Below, in pieces: positions 1 through 8,077 of a stretch of 64,000 nt of DNA. A program made the position numbers and the translations under genes. The notes under the pieces were generated by a model, which had not been told where the DNA came from, did not search any database, and worked only from the letters and a program-made list of their open reading frames with translations. Origin of the DNA: an uncultured Kordiimonas sp. (lineage in GTDB: Bacteria > Pseudomonadota > Alphaproteobacteria > Sphingomonadales > Kordiimonadaceae). The stretch lies in contig CANNDZ010000002.1 in NCBI GenBank assembly GCA_947503575.1, forward strand, positions 310,001 to 374,000, given 5' to 3'. Position 1 is the stretch's first letter. Every line of letters starts with the position of its first letter.

Positions 1-242
1 ATACGGTGTTGCCAATGCATTATCACCCCAATGAGGAATACCTGTATATCCTTGAAGGTGTCGCCTATCTGCGCATTGAAGGACGCGAAGACCAGCTATT
101 AAGAGCCGGAGAAGCCGCCGTTATCCCGGCAGGTGTGCTGCACACAGCCGTTACCACTGATAGCAGAGCAACAGCTTTAACAACCCGCGTGCATCCCAAA
201 GGACAGCCCGTTCGGCTAATGCCCGAAGATAAAAAGGACTAA
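1..242 (+). CDS. Cupin-domain protein, 5' end cut by window edge
   Basis: The reading frame is open from the first bases of the window (codons in phase from base 3), so the true start lies upstream and the GTG at base 6 is probably internal. The visible part carries the cupin_2 pattern: H-x-H followed by E-E-Y-x-Y-I-L-E-G, a glycine turn, then P-A-G-V-x-H for the second motif with its metal-ligand histidine. Small single-domain cupins bind a metal in a beta-barrel and act as enzymes or sensors; nothing here fixes the substrate. The stop lies 4 bases before the SDR gene, so the two are very likely co-transcribed and may act on the same compound. Confidence 0.8.
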   Translation, partial: TVLPMHYHPNEEYLYILEGVAYLRIEGREDQLLRAGEAAVIPAGVLHTAVTTDSRATALTTRVHPKGQPVRLMPEDKKD

Positions 243-246
243 CCCT

Positions 247-1020
247 ATGTTTACACTGGAAGGCGAGACATTTTTGGTAAGCGGCGCATCGCGTGGCATC
301 GGTAATGCAATTGCGAGCGTTCTGCTGGATATGGGCGCAAATGTAGTGGGTGGCTATTCATCGGCACCGGGACAGTTGAAGCAGCTATCGGCGGAGTTTG
401 GCAATGACCGTCTGCTGCCGGTGCAAATGGATTTGTCAGAGCCGGGCGCAGGCGCGCGCCTTTGGGACGCCGCGATTGCGTTTAAAGGAAGTATTGATGG
501 CTTGGTCAACAACGCAGGCATTGCGCCTTCAACCGCCTACGATGCGCCGGATGATATATGGCAAGCAGATTGGGCCAAAACCATGCAAGTGAATGTGCAG
601 GCAGTTGCCGATTTGTGCCGCGCTGCGATCCTGCACTTTGAAGCTGAGCGGAGTAAAGACGGAGACTTCAAAGGTCGTATCGTCACAGTCGCCAGCCGTG
701 CCGCCTTTCGCGGCGACCAGCCAGACAGCTTGCATTATGCCGCTAGCAAAGGCGCGTTGATTGCGCTGATGCGCTCCATTGCGCGCGGGTTTGCAGGCAA
801 AGGTATCTATGCCTTCACCATTGCACCCGGATGGGTCGATACCGACATGGCGGAGGTGGTGAACCAACCTGGAAACGAATGGATGCTGAAAGAAATCCCG
901 ACCGGAGAACTGGTCCCACCAAAACAGATCGGCAACATGGTTGCCTTCATGCTGTCTGGTCTGATCGATCAGTCAACCGGCACCAATGTAGATATCAACG
1001 GCGCCAGCTACGTGCGCTAA
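247..1020 (+). CDS. SDR-family NAD(P)-dependent oxidoreductase
   Basis: This 257-aa protein is a classical short-chain dehydrogenase/reductase. The Rossmann glycine motif GASRGIG is at residues 13-19, NNAG at 88-91, the catalytic serine about 150, and Y164-x-x-x-K168 completes the active site. The length is normal for the family. Such enzymes oxidise alcohols or reduce carbonyls in the cytoplasm with NAD(H) or NADP(H); the substrate cannot be read from sequence. It follows the cupin gene by 4 bases. Its stop overlaps the stop of the convergent uup gene by a few bases, leaving no room for a separate terminator. Confidence 0.9.
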   Translation: MFTLEGETFLVSGASRGIGNAIASVLLDMGANVVGGYSSAPGQLKQLSAEFGNDRLLPVQMDLSEPGAGARLWDAAIAFKGSIDGLVNNAGIAPSTAYDAPDDIWQADWAKTMQVNVQAVADLCRAAILHFEAERSKDGDFKGRIVTVASRAAFRGDQPDSLHYAASKGALIALMRSIARGFAGKGIYAFTIAPGWVDTDMAEVVNQPGNEWMLKEIPTGELVPPKQIGNMVAFMLSGLIDQSTGTNVDINGASYVR

Positions 1021-2831
1021 CGGGATAGGCTATCCTTTAGTTCTTCAAGCTCAAGCCAGCGCATTTCCTTTGCGTCCAACATATCGCGCTTTGCTGTTAA
1101 CTCATCAGAAATACGCGCAAACGCATCCGGGTCTTTACTGTATAAGTTGGGATCAGACAATTGTTCTTCCAGCTCAGAAATCTGCATCGAAAGGGTTTCT
1201 ACCTCGGCAGGTAATGTGTCTAGAGCGTGCTGATCCTTAAAGGATAACTTCTTTTTGTTCTTTTTACCGGCCGACAACGGAACGACTTTGGACTTTTGCT
1301 TGCGCCCCATATCAAAAGCGGTGTCCGTTTTTTGACTATTGGCGCGCTGGGTGCGGTAATCACTATAGCCACCGGGGTATTCCATAATGGTGCCGTCCCC
1401 TTCCAGCACAATGGTGCTGGTGACCACACGGTCCAGAAAATCCCTGTCGTGAGATACCAGCAAAATGGTGCCGTTGTAATCCGCCAACACTTCCTGCAAC
1501 AGATCAAGCGTATCCATATCCAGATCATTGGTGGGTTCATCCAGCACCATCAAATTGGATTTTTTGGCAAAGTTGGCCGCAATCAACAACCGGTTGCGTT
1601 CCCCGCCTGACAAGCTGGATACCGGCGTGCGCGCCTGGCTTGCATCAAACAAAAACTCTTTCAAGTAGGTCATCACATGGCGGGTTTCATCGCCAATATG
1701 TATCCAGTCACCGCCACCACCGGTCAAAACATCTATCACGGAAATGTCGTCTTTCAAGGCAGCACGCTTCTGGTCAATAATGATTGGTTGCAGGTTGCTA
1801 CCAAGCTGCACAGTGCCCTCGTCAGGTGTCACCTCCCCAAGCAGCATTTTCAGCAACGTCGACTTGCCCGCGCCGTTCGGGCCAATAATACCAATACGGT
1901 CACCGCGCGCGATCCGGGTAGAAAACCCGGTAAACAACTGGCGGCCTTCATAAGCTTTTGAAATATTCTTGGCTTCAATGACCCGCACGCCGGACTTCTT
2001 GCCGCCACCCAACGAAATGGTCACATCGCCTTTGGCATGGATAATGTTACGGCGTTCATCGCGCATGGCATGCAGTCGCCGCAAGCGTCCCTGGTTGCGG
2101 GTACGCCGGGCGCTGATCCCTTCGACCGACCAGCGCGTTTCTTCCTTTATCACCTTGTCCAGTTTCTTGAGCGCGTCCGCTTCTTCTGCAAAAACCTTTT
2201 GTTGCCAGGCGTCAAACTTGTCAAACGGGCCATCAAAGCGGCGTATTTTACCCCGATCCAGCCATAAGCAGCCGCTGGACAGATTTTGTAAAAATGTACG
2301 ATCGTGGCTGATCAGCACCATGGCACCCCGCCAATTACGCAAATAGCCTTCCAACCATTCAATAACCGTGATGTCCAAATGGTTGGTGGGTTCATCCAGC
2401 AACAGGATATCTGGTTCCGATATAAGGGTGCGCGCAAGAGCCGCGCGCCGAAGTTCGCCGCCTGATGCAGTTTTGGTGTCCGCCACTTCGTTGATGCCAA
2501 GGTCGTCAATCAACACATCGGCCTTGTAGGTCATGTCTTCTTCACCGACAGGCAAGCCATCGATGATATAATCACGCAGGGTTTCAAAACCTGTGGCATC
2601 TGGTTCCTGCGGCAGGTAGGTAACGGTTGTGCCCGGTTGCAGCCAGCGTTTGCCACCATCGGCCTGTATCAGGTCAGCAATCACCTTCATTAAAGTCGAT
2701 TTGCCAGCCCCATTGCGGCCAATAATGCACAGGCGGTCGTTTGCCCCAATATGCATCTCCAGCGCATCCAAAACCGGAGCGGACCCCCAGTGCAGTTCGA
2801 TATCTGTCAGGCTTAATAGTGGCGGTGCCAT
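1017..2831 (-). CDS. uup: ABC-F family ATPase, Uup type
   Basis: The 604-aa protein has two ABC ATPase domains and no membrane segment, which is the ABC-F layout. Walker A motifs are GRNGAGKST (about residue 38) and GPNGAGKST (about 318); signature motifs are SGGELRR and SGGERNR, each followed by LLLDEPTNHLD or a variant ending DEPTNDLD. The C-terminal 80 or so residues are charged and predicted coiled coil, as in Uup, which binds nucleic acid and is linked to transposon excision and ribosome/replication functions in E. coli. Assignment to Uup rather than another ABC-F rests on the C-terminal extension. The first base of the ATG is 2831. Confidence 0.85.
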   Translation of the reverse strand: MAPPLLSLTDIELHWGSAPVLDALEMHIGANDRLCIIGRNGAGKSTLMKVIADLIQADGGKRWLQPGTTVTYLPQEPDATGFETLRDYIIDGLPVGEEDMTYKADVLIDDLGINEVADTKTASGGELRRAALARTLISEPDILLLDEPTNHLDITVIEWLEGYLRNWRGAMVLISHDRTFLQNLSSGCLWLDRGKIRRFDGPFDKFDAWQQKVFAEEADALKKLDKVIKEETRWSVEGISARRTRNQGRLRRLHAMRDERRNIIHAKGDVTISLGGGKKSGVRVIEAKNISKAYEGRQLFTGFSTRIARGDRIGIIGPNGAGKSTLLKMLLGEVTPDEGTVQLGSNLQPIIIDQKRAALKDDISVIDVLTGGGGDWIHIGDETRHVMTYLKEFLFDASQARTPVSSLSGGERNRLLIAANFAKKSNLMVLDEPTNDLDMDTLDLLQEVLADYNGTILLVSHDRDFLDRVVTSTIVLEGDGTIMEYPGGYSDYRTQRANSQKTDTAFDMGRKQKSKVVPLSAGKKNKKKLSFKDQHALDTLPAEVETLSMQISELEEQLSDPNLYSKDPDAFARISDELTAKRDMLDAKEMRWLELEELKDSLSR

Positions 2832-2940
2832 AGAAACAGGCTTTCGTTAAGCTTTTTACTTGTCAACTGCCCGCCTTATACCCACGTTAAACCAAAGCTA
2901 ACAAGAGCTAAGAAACGACAAGTGGGGGATCAATTGCGCC

Positions 2941-3513
2941 ATGAACCAGGCTGATCATACCAACAATATTTTGTTAAGTGACGACCTGCCAACGCCAGAT
3001 GACAAGCGGTTTGAGCAACTGGCCCCGTCTTACTTGAAAATGGTTGGCCTTGAATGGGGCTGCATATTCGCTGTCGTCATAGTCATCAATGTCGCTGTCA
3101 ATATGATGGCGGGCAACAGTTTTGCGACGCTTATGAATGAGGGTGTCGCACCGTTTTTGTTGGGTGGTTCATTCATTGTATTGATCTTGGCGCTGATCAT
3201 GCCGGGCCTAATGTGGAAAAGCCAAGGCTATCAGCTACGTGACAACGATGTGCACTACAAACACGGCATTATATGGCGCGCTGTCACATCCCTGCCCTAT
3301 GTGCGGGTACAACATGTAGAACTGGAAAGCGGCCCGGTTGAACGCCTTTTCAAGCTGGCGACGCTGAAGTTCTACAGTGCGGGGGGCGGGTCAGCAGATA
3401 TGAAGATTCCAGGGCTACCGTTCGCAACGGCATCCAAGATCAGAGCTTTTGTGCTGAAACAAGCAGGTGCCGATGACGGCAGCGACCCAGCCGGGGACAA
3501 TGCCGATGAGTGA
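2941..3513 (+). CDS. Bacterial PH-domain membrane protein, YdbS-like
   Basis: This 190-aa protein has an N-terminal cytoplasmic segment, two hydrophobic helices (about residues 40-60 and 75-97) and a C-terminal bPH2 (DUF304) domain of the pattern 'YQLRDNDVHYKHGIIWRAVTSLPYVRVQHVELESGPVER' type, here about residues 100-175. YdbS-like proteins pair with a longer YdbT-like partner in many bacteria; the biochemical role is not established. The next gene encodes exactly that partner and starts 8 bases inside this one, so translation is coupled and the two products probably form one membrane complex. Confidence 0.85.
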   Translation: MNQADHTNNILLSDDLPTPDDKRFEQLAPSYLKMVGLEWGCIFAVVIVINVAVNMMAGNSFATLMNEGVAPFLLGGSFIVLILALIMPGLMWKSQGYQLRDNDVHYKHGIIWRAVTSLPYVRVQHVELESGPVERLFKLATLKFYSAGGGSADMKIPGLPFATASKIRAFVLKQAGADDGSDPAGDNADE

Positions 3514-5083
3514 CGCGGCAGCACAACCCGTTGCCGGAAAGAAAACGACTTCCGGTCTGATGCTGCAGTCTGACAAGTGGCAACGTATATCGCCGCTGTC
3601 CATTCTTTATTATGCGCTAAAATTTATTATGGCGGCGGTCCGAAACGGGGTGCAAGCACTGGCCCCCGTGGCAGCAGTGGTGGCAACAACAGGGGAAAAC
3701 CGCTGGTTGGCGCTTGGTGCTTTGGCGGCGGTTGCCGCTGTCGGCCTTTTGATTGGGTCTATACTCAGTTACCTGAATTTCAAATTTAGGATTGATCATG
3801 ACGCCTTTCTGATCCGAAGCGGTGTTTTGACCCGCAAGCGCCTGACCCTTGGCTTTGATCGCATTCAGAATGTCGCCTTCCGGGAACCGCTATATTTCCG
3901 GCCATTCGGCTTGGTCATCCTGACACTGGAAAGTGCGGGATCAACCAGCGAAGAAGTTAACTTGGCTGGCATTCCCAGGCCGCTGGCACAAACCATCCGC
4001 CAGTATGTTCTTGATCGTAAAAAAACCGCCACAAGCAGCCCCAATCAGATGGCGGAGCATCAAAATACAGGCGCAGCGGCTGAGGCAAAACCCGCCGCCG
4101 ATTTGCTGCGCCAACCCATTGGCGAGCTTGCCCGCTACGGCCTGAGCAACAACAACATCTGGGTATTTGCCGGTATTACCGCTGGTGCTATTGGGCAACT
4201 TGATGAGCTGTGGGACAGCGCTTTTGTGGAAAGCCTGTTTAGTGGTGTTGGCGATGTGGTTGGCACTGGCATCATGGCGATGACAACTCTTGTAGTGTTT
4301 ATGGTGCTGGTTGGGCTGTTTTTATTGATGGGAACCAGCGTTTTGGGAGCCATCATCATAAACTACAAGTATCACCTGACATACCAAGATGAACGCTATC
4401 ATCGGACACGTGGTTTGTTTGAACGGCAGGAAACCAGCGTGCCGGAAGTGAAGGTGCAGAGCCTGAAAATCATGCAGCCCATTATCGCGCGGTTGCTGGG
4501 CCGGTTTCACCTTGTGTTCAAGCAAGTGGGGTTTGAGGGCAAACAAAACAAAGGCAACCAGCAAAAATTTATCATACCCAGCGTGACCTGGGCCTTTACA
4601 GGTGAATTGGCCAAACGCCTGTTTAATAACAATGACATCCTTGGCGCACGGCTTAGTCCTATCAGCACAAAATTTATTACCCGGCATGCAGTGTTTTCAT
4701 TTGGCATACCATCTCTGTTGATTGGCGGCTTGTGGACAATTGGAATGGGGTGGTACGGGCTGGTGCCGCCCGTGGCGGTCGTGGTTGTGGTGTGGCCGTT
4801 TATCGCTTTGCGGCATCGGCGGTATGGTTTTGCGATCAATGACACCCATGCAGTTGTGCGGTCAGGCCTTTTGGGGCGGACCTACACCGTGTTTCCGTTA
4901 TTCAAAGTACAGACGATGGAAATACGCCAGTCCCCGGGGCAATACAGATCAGGCTTCGCGGACCTCAAAATCAAACTGGCGGGCCAAAACCTAACCATAC
5001 CCTACATGCCACTTAATGATGCCCGCGCCTGGCGAGCGGCTGCGATGCAACAAGTCGAAACCAGCGATACGCCCTGGATGTAA
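3506..5083 (+). CDS. Multi-domain bacterial PH membrane protein, YdbT-like
   Basis: A frame is open from 3467, but the ATG at 3506 has a GGGGA Shine-Dalgarno about 8 bases upstream and overlaps the preceding stop by 8 bases, so I take it as the start (525 aa). The protein has paired hydrophobic helices (about residues 40-85, 215-285 and 385-425 of the product) alternating with three bPH2 modules. Each module has the F-D-R-I-Q-N-V or V-Q-S-L/V-Q-T-M signature followed by a 'G.A.L.' strand. This is the YdbT arrangement, known as the partner of YdbS-like proteins. Function is unknown; a role in envelope protection is sometimes suggested for the Bacillus pair, which I do not extend to this gene. 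Confidence 0.85.
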   Translation: MSDAAAQPVAGKKTTSGLMLQSDKWQRISPLSILYYALKFIMAAVRNGVQALAPVAAVVATTGENRWLALGALAAVAAVGLLIGSILSYLNFKFRIDHDAFLIRSGVLTRKRLTLGFDRIQNVAFREPLYFRPFGLVILTLESAGSTSEEVNLAGIPRPLAQTIRQYVLDRKKTATSSPNQMAEHQNTGAAAEAKPAADLLRQPIGELARYGLSNNNIWVFAGITAGAIGQLDELWDSAFVESLFSGVGDVVGTGIMAMTTLVVFMVLVGLFLLMGTSVLGAIIINYKYHLTYQDERYHRTRGLFERQETSVPEVKVQSLKIMQPIIARLLGRFHLVFKQVGFEGKQNKGNQQKFIIPSVTWAFTGELAKRLFNNNDILGARLSPISTKFITRHAVFSFGIPSLLIGGLWTIGMGWYGLVPPVAVVVVVWPFIALRHRRYGFAINDTHAVVRSGLLGRTYTVFPLFKVQTMEIRQSPGQYRSGFADLKIKLAGQNLTIPYMPLNDARAWRAAAMQQVETSDTPWM

Positions 5084-5244
5084 GGCCCGCCTGCGCCGGA
5101 TCGACCCCTGCACGAAATCATCTAAGCAAAAATTACGGCTCTGGAAATATTACTTTATTTTTGTGTCTTGATGACGTATTGGTTGAAACACTAAAGAACA
5201 TTTAGTGAACAAAATTACTGAAACTCACATTCAGGAGGATAAAA

Positions 5245-5739
5245 ATGAGACGTATTACAACACTTTTGGCTGCAATAAGCCTGTCGGCTGTATCTGTGGC
5301 TGCCTCAGCACAGGACGATAAACCGTTCGACGGCTTGTATCTGGGCCTTGAGGCTGGGTATTTGGTTGGCGACAACAGCGTGGATGGTGCAGCAGCTAAT
5401 TTCTTTGGCGGCTTTCGCAAACAATTGGACAATAACCTGGTTGTCGGCGTTGAAGGTACTTTTGGGAACGCAGATATCGATTTTCTTGACAATATATGGT
5501 CTGTCAATGGCACCGTCGGCTGGATAGTTGGCGATGACGAGGACGCCCTGTTCAGTGTGGGCGCCGGTTATGCTGAAGCCAAGGCATCCGCTTTTGGGTT
5601 TTCCGCAACCGGGGGCGGGTTGTCTGGCCTGGTTGCATACGAAAAAGCACTGGGCGACACTTGGTCATTTCGTGTTAAGGCGACCACGCTTGATTTCGAG
5701 TCCTACATCGGCACCATAGGCATAGGCGCGCGCTTCTAG
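5245..5739 (+). CDS. Small outer-membrane beta-barrel protein
   Basis: The 164-aa product begins with a clear signal peptide (MRR, a hydrophobic core, cleavage after A-S-A). What follows alternates glycine/aromatic-rich strands (LYLGLEAGY, FFGGFRKQL, VVGVEGTF) and ends in a terminal phenylalanine (IGIGARF). A C-terminal aromatic residue is the usual signal for insertion by the BAM complex. Eight strands would fit the length. A strong Shine-Dalgarno (AGGAGG, 5232-5237) precedes the ATG. Neighbours on both sides point elsewhere, so it looks monocistronic. No substrate or function can be assigned. Confidence 0.75.
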   Translation: MRRITTLLAAISLSAVSVAASAQDDKPFDGLYLGLEAGYLVGDNSVDGAAANFFGGFRKQLDNNLVVGVEGTFGNADIDFLDNIWSVNGTVGWIVGDDEDALFSVGAGYAEAKASAFGFSATGGGLSGLVAYEKALGDTWSFRVKATTLDFESYIGTIGIGARF

Positions 5740-5792
5740 TACCGCAATGCCATAACCATCGGGGTACGGGCCGTTAACGTGCCTGCACCCCT

Positions 5793-6257
5793 TTACCGGT
5801 TTTCATCCAGATAGGTGCGCACCTTGGCCAGCAATGGCACCGCCTGTTCAAAGACATCAATGCCAAGTGCAGTGCCAATTTCTGCAAACAACGGCGTGAG
5901 CGCTTCAAGCGCTTCTGCCCGGACCGCAACACCAGCGGGGGTAATCAACACAATCTTGCCGCGCCCGTCATCAGGGTTGGCAATCACCTCAACAAAGCCT
6001 TTAGCCTGAAGCTTTTTCACTGTGTTGGTCATGGTGGGGCGACTGACCTGAAACGCGCTGGCAAGTTCAGCAGGGCTTTCTTCACGCCCCAGCCTAACCA
6101 TATGGTTAAGCACGCCAAACTGCGCTTTTGTAAGGCCACCCGGCAGCACCCGCTCCAACCGGGTTGTGACCAATTGTTCCATAATCCCCAGTTCATTGAA
6201 AAAATGATAAATCGGATTTTCAGGCGTTTGTGCGGTATTTGCCAGGTTTTTGGTCAC
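5793..6257 (-). CDS. MarR-family transcriptional regulator
   Basis: The 154-aa product has the winged helix-turn-helix of MarR proteins: 'LTKAQFGVLNHMVRLG' type helix, then PAELASAFQVSRPTMTNTVKKL as recognition region, and a wing at about residues 90-110 (ANPDDGRGK). The start is GTG at 6257 with GGAGA upstream. It lies 9 bases downstream of the nitroreductase gene on the same strand, so the two form an operon. The operon promoter at 7435-7479 is filled with perfect palindromes, so I infer autoregulation and control of the nitroreductase by this protein, as is typical for MarR systems that release DNA on binding a small aromatic or after oxidation. Confidence 0.9.
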   Translation of the reverse strand: MTKNLANTAQTPENPIYHFFNELGIMEQLVTTRLERVLPGGLTKAQFGVLNHMVRLGREESPAELASAFQVSRPTMTNTVKKLQAKGFVEVIANPDDGRGKIVLITPAGVAVRAEALEALTPLFAEIGTALGIDVFEQAVPLLAKVRTYLDENR

Positions 6258-6266
6258 AGCGTCTCC

Positions 6267-7421
6267 TTATGGCGTGCTCTGTAGGCGGCTTTCAACAGGC
6301 CAGCGCGGGCTGGGCGACACACTGGGGCCGTAGCCAATGCGAGCAAACATTTGCAGGCGTTTTGGTGCCTCAATCGCCAATTTATCATGAATTTCTGCAT
6401 AAAGGGGGGCCATTTCAACATATTCCTGCAACGCCTGACTGAGCGGGTGAATGGCTACACCAGCCGTGTTTGCCCGCATGTTTAACCGGACCCATTCCCT
6501 ACCCGCTTCAAGCTGCTCGGTGCGGTTGTTGTCATGTGTTACGACCCACACATGCCCCATCGCTGAGTGCATCAACCCATGATACATATCCAGCCCCTGT
6601 TTAAAGGCTGTCGACTGCGGGTCAGCCATTTGCGTCCGGTTAACGAGCCCAAGCTTTGCAAATAGACCCACCGGAAACCCGCCCAGATCAATGCCGTCAG
6701 GATTTTGTTCAATTTCTGCCTTGCCGATACGCATCAGATCAATGCTTTCCTGCATGGTCCGGGGCGTAAAGGTCTCAACTTTATGCGCACGCCAGCTCAG
6801 GTCGCGCAGGTCAGCAACGTGTTCCTCGTCCATGGTACCAGCAACTACCACTGATGGCCTGACATCTGCCAAAAGCAGATCAAAGGTGGCTTTCGTCAGC
6901 GGACGGTTTGTGTCGTAGGGTTCTTTGTTGGAACGACGATATTTGATGGCTGCAAACAGCGGGTCCCGCGCCTGCGTTGTGTCCGCAACCAGCCGAATAT
7001 GCGCCACAGGGCGCTCATCGAGCCGGGGCGACGGGTTTCCATCAGGGAAATAGGCAATATCGGCCCGGAGTCCCTCTTCTGCTGCTGCTATAGACAACAG
7101 TTCAAGAAAACACCCAAGACCGATAGTGATCTGCCGGTCATACGGATCGGTTTCCGGCAAACGCCGATTCAAGTCACATGTCAGAACAATCTCGTCTACC
7201 CCCTGAAGGGTCGCGACCCACGGTTGCCGGTTGTGAGGATTGGGCGACAAAACCGCATAAGACAGCGCACGCAAGCGGGCATCCTCAAAATCATGTGCAT
7301 CTGCACCCCATGGGGCCAACGCTTTTGTCGGCGTGCGCGTTGCACCGAAAACACCCAGGCCCGCGCCCGCAACGACCATACTGGCTGCCCCTACGGTCAT
7401 AAGCTGTCGTCTGTTCATCAT
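6267..7421 (-). CDS. Tat-exported Acg-like nitroreductase-fold protein
   Basis: The 384-aa product begins MMNRRQLMTVG followed by a hydrophobic stretch and an A-x-G region: a twin-arginine-type leader, so export in folded, cofactor-bound form is likely. The mature part has the pattern of the Acg subgroup of FMN-dependent nitroreductases (ARLRALSYAVLSPNPHNRQPW near residue 50, RRSNKEPYD near 160, and a C-terminal HPLSQALQEY). Acg-like proteins are duplicated nitroreductase folds, some of which bind flavin without known turnover. The start has AAGGA 7 bases upstream. The gene is first in an operon with marR and is preceded by the palindrome-rich promoter. Substrate unknown. Confidence 0.8.
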   Translation of the reverse strand: MMNRRQLMTVGAASMVVAGAGLGVFGATRTPTKALAPWGADAHDFEDARLRALSYAVLSPNPHNRQPWVATLQGVDEIVLTCDLNRRLPETDPYDRQITIGLGCFLELLSIAAAEEGLRADIAYFPDGNPSPRLDERPVAHIRLVADTTQARDPLFAAIKYRRSNKEPYDTNRPLTKATFDLLLADVRPSVVVAGTMDEEHVADLRDLSWRAHKVETFTPRTMQESIDLMRIGKAEIEQNPDGIDLGGFPVGLFAKLGLVNRTQMADPQSTAFKQGLDMYHGLMHSAMGHVWVVTHDNNRTEQLEAGREWVRLNMRANTAGVAIHPLSQALQEYVEMAPLYAEIHDKLAIEAPKRLQMFARIGYGPSVSPSPRWPVESRLQSTP

Positions 7422-7434
7422 TTTGTTATCCTTT

Positions 7435-7479
7435 TAGTTAGCTATCTAACTATATAGTTAGTCGACTAACTAATGTCAA
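7435..7479 (-). promoter_or_regulatory. Promoter with overlapping palindromic operators (MarR type)
   Basis: Read on the minus strand there is a perfect -35 TTGACA (7479-7474), a 17-base spacer and a -10 TATATA (7456-7451). The same DNA holds three overlapping inverted repeats built from TAGTTAG/CTAACTA. They are a 7-4-7 repeat at 7435-7452, a perfect 16-bp palindrome at 7446-7461, and a perfect 18-bp palindrome at 7455-7472 that fills the spacer. The two outer sites are offset by exactly 20 bp, two helical turns. They cover the spacer, -10 and expected transcription start of the nitroreductase-marR operon. Binding by the downstream MarR protein is inferred from position and symmetry. Confidence 0.8.
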
Positions 7480-7625
7480 TCTCCCCTCCTGATATGCAGC
7501 AAGTGCATGGCAGCTAATCGCGAATAATCCTTTATTCATAAAGCTGTTATCTTCCTGAAACCTGAGGCCACTACACAGGCGACGAGGCAAAAACGCCTTC
7601 CATTGACAGCAACAGGACCAAGACA

Positions 7626-7994
7626 ATGACATCCGCCTTCATAAAATCAGCCCTTGCCGCCACCGCCGCCCTAATGACCGCGACTGCCGCAACCGCCGCA
7701 GACCCGATAGACACCTGGAAAGAGGAACTTCGCAGCAAAATCCAGTCTTCAAACCGCTATCCCGCCAAAGCCGTTGAAAACCAGTTGGAAGGCGTCGTGA
7801 AAGTACGCCTGACCTTCGCTCAGGACGGCAATGTTCAGGGGGTGCAGTTTGTTGAAAAATCCGGACATGATGTGCTGGACCGACGCGCTTTCGCCACCGC
7901 AATCCGGCTTGGTGCCATGCCTGCGCTGCCGGAAGGCAAAGACGAGCTTTCGCTTGTTGTGCCGGTCCGGTTTGAACTGTCAGACAACAGCTAA
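7626..7994 (+). CDS. Secreted TonB C-terminal-domain protein
   Basis: The 122-aa product has a Sec signal peptide ending A-T-A-A-T-A-A and then one domain matching the TonB C-terminal fold: 'YPAKAVENQLEGVVKVRLTF' shape, D-G-N-V-Q-G-V, S-G-x-x-x-L-D-x-x-A, and a final V-P-V-R-F strand. Unlike true TonB it has no membrane anchor or Pro-rich spacer, so it would be free in the periplasm. Such stand-alone domains may modulate TonB-dependent receptors or serve other envelope functions. The gene is alone, followed by a hairpin terminator at 8030-8054. Confidence 0.75.
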   Translation: MTSAFIKSALAATAALMTATAATAADPIDTWKEELRSKIQSSNRYPAKAVENQLEGVVKVRLTFAQDGNVQGVQFVEKSGHDVLDRRAFATAIRLGAMPALPEGKDELSLVVPVRFELSDNS

Positions 7995-8027
7995 ACCCGT
8001 ATCTGATACAACTGGTATTCAAGCACT

Positions 8028-8054
8028 AAAAAAGGCGGCAAGTAGCCGCCTTTT
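8028..8054. terminator. Bidirectional hairpin terminator
   Basis: AAAAGGCGGC (8030-8039), a 5-base loop and GCCGCCTTTT (8045-8054) form a perfect 10-bp stem with A and T runs on either side. It lies between the TonB-like gene (+) and the convergent molybdopterin-subunit gene (-), so it can serve both. Confidence 0.85.
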
Positions 8055-8077
8055 CTTCATTTCATTGTCGCTGCAGC

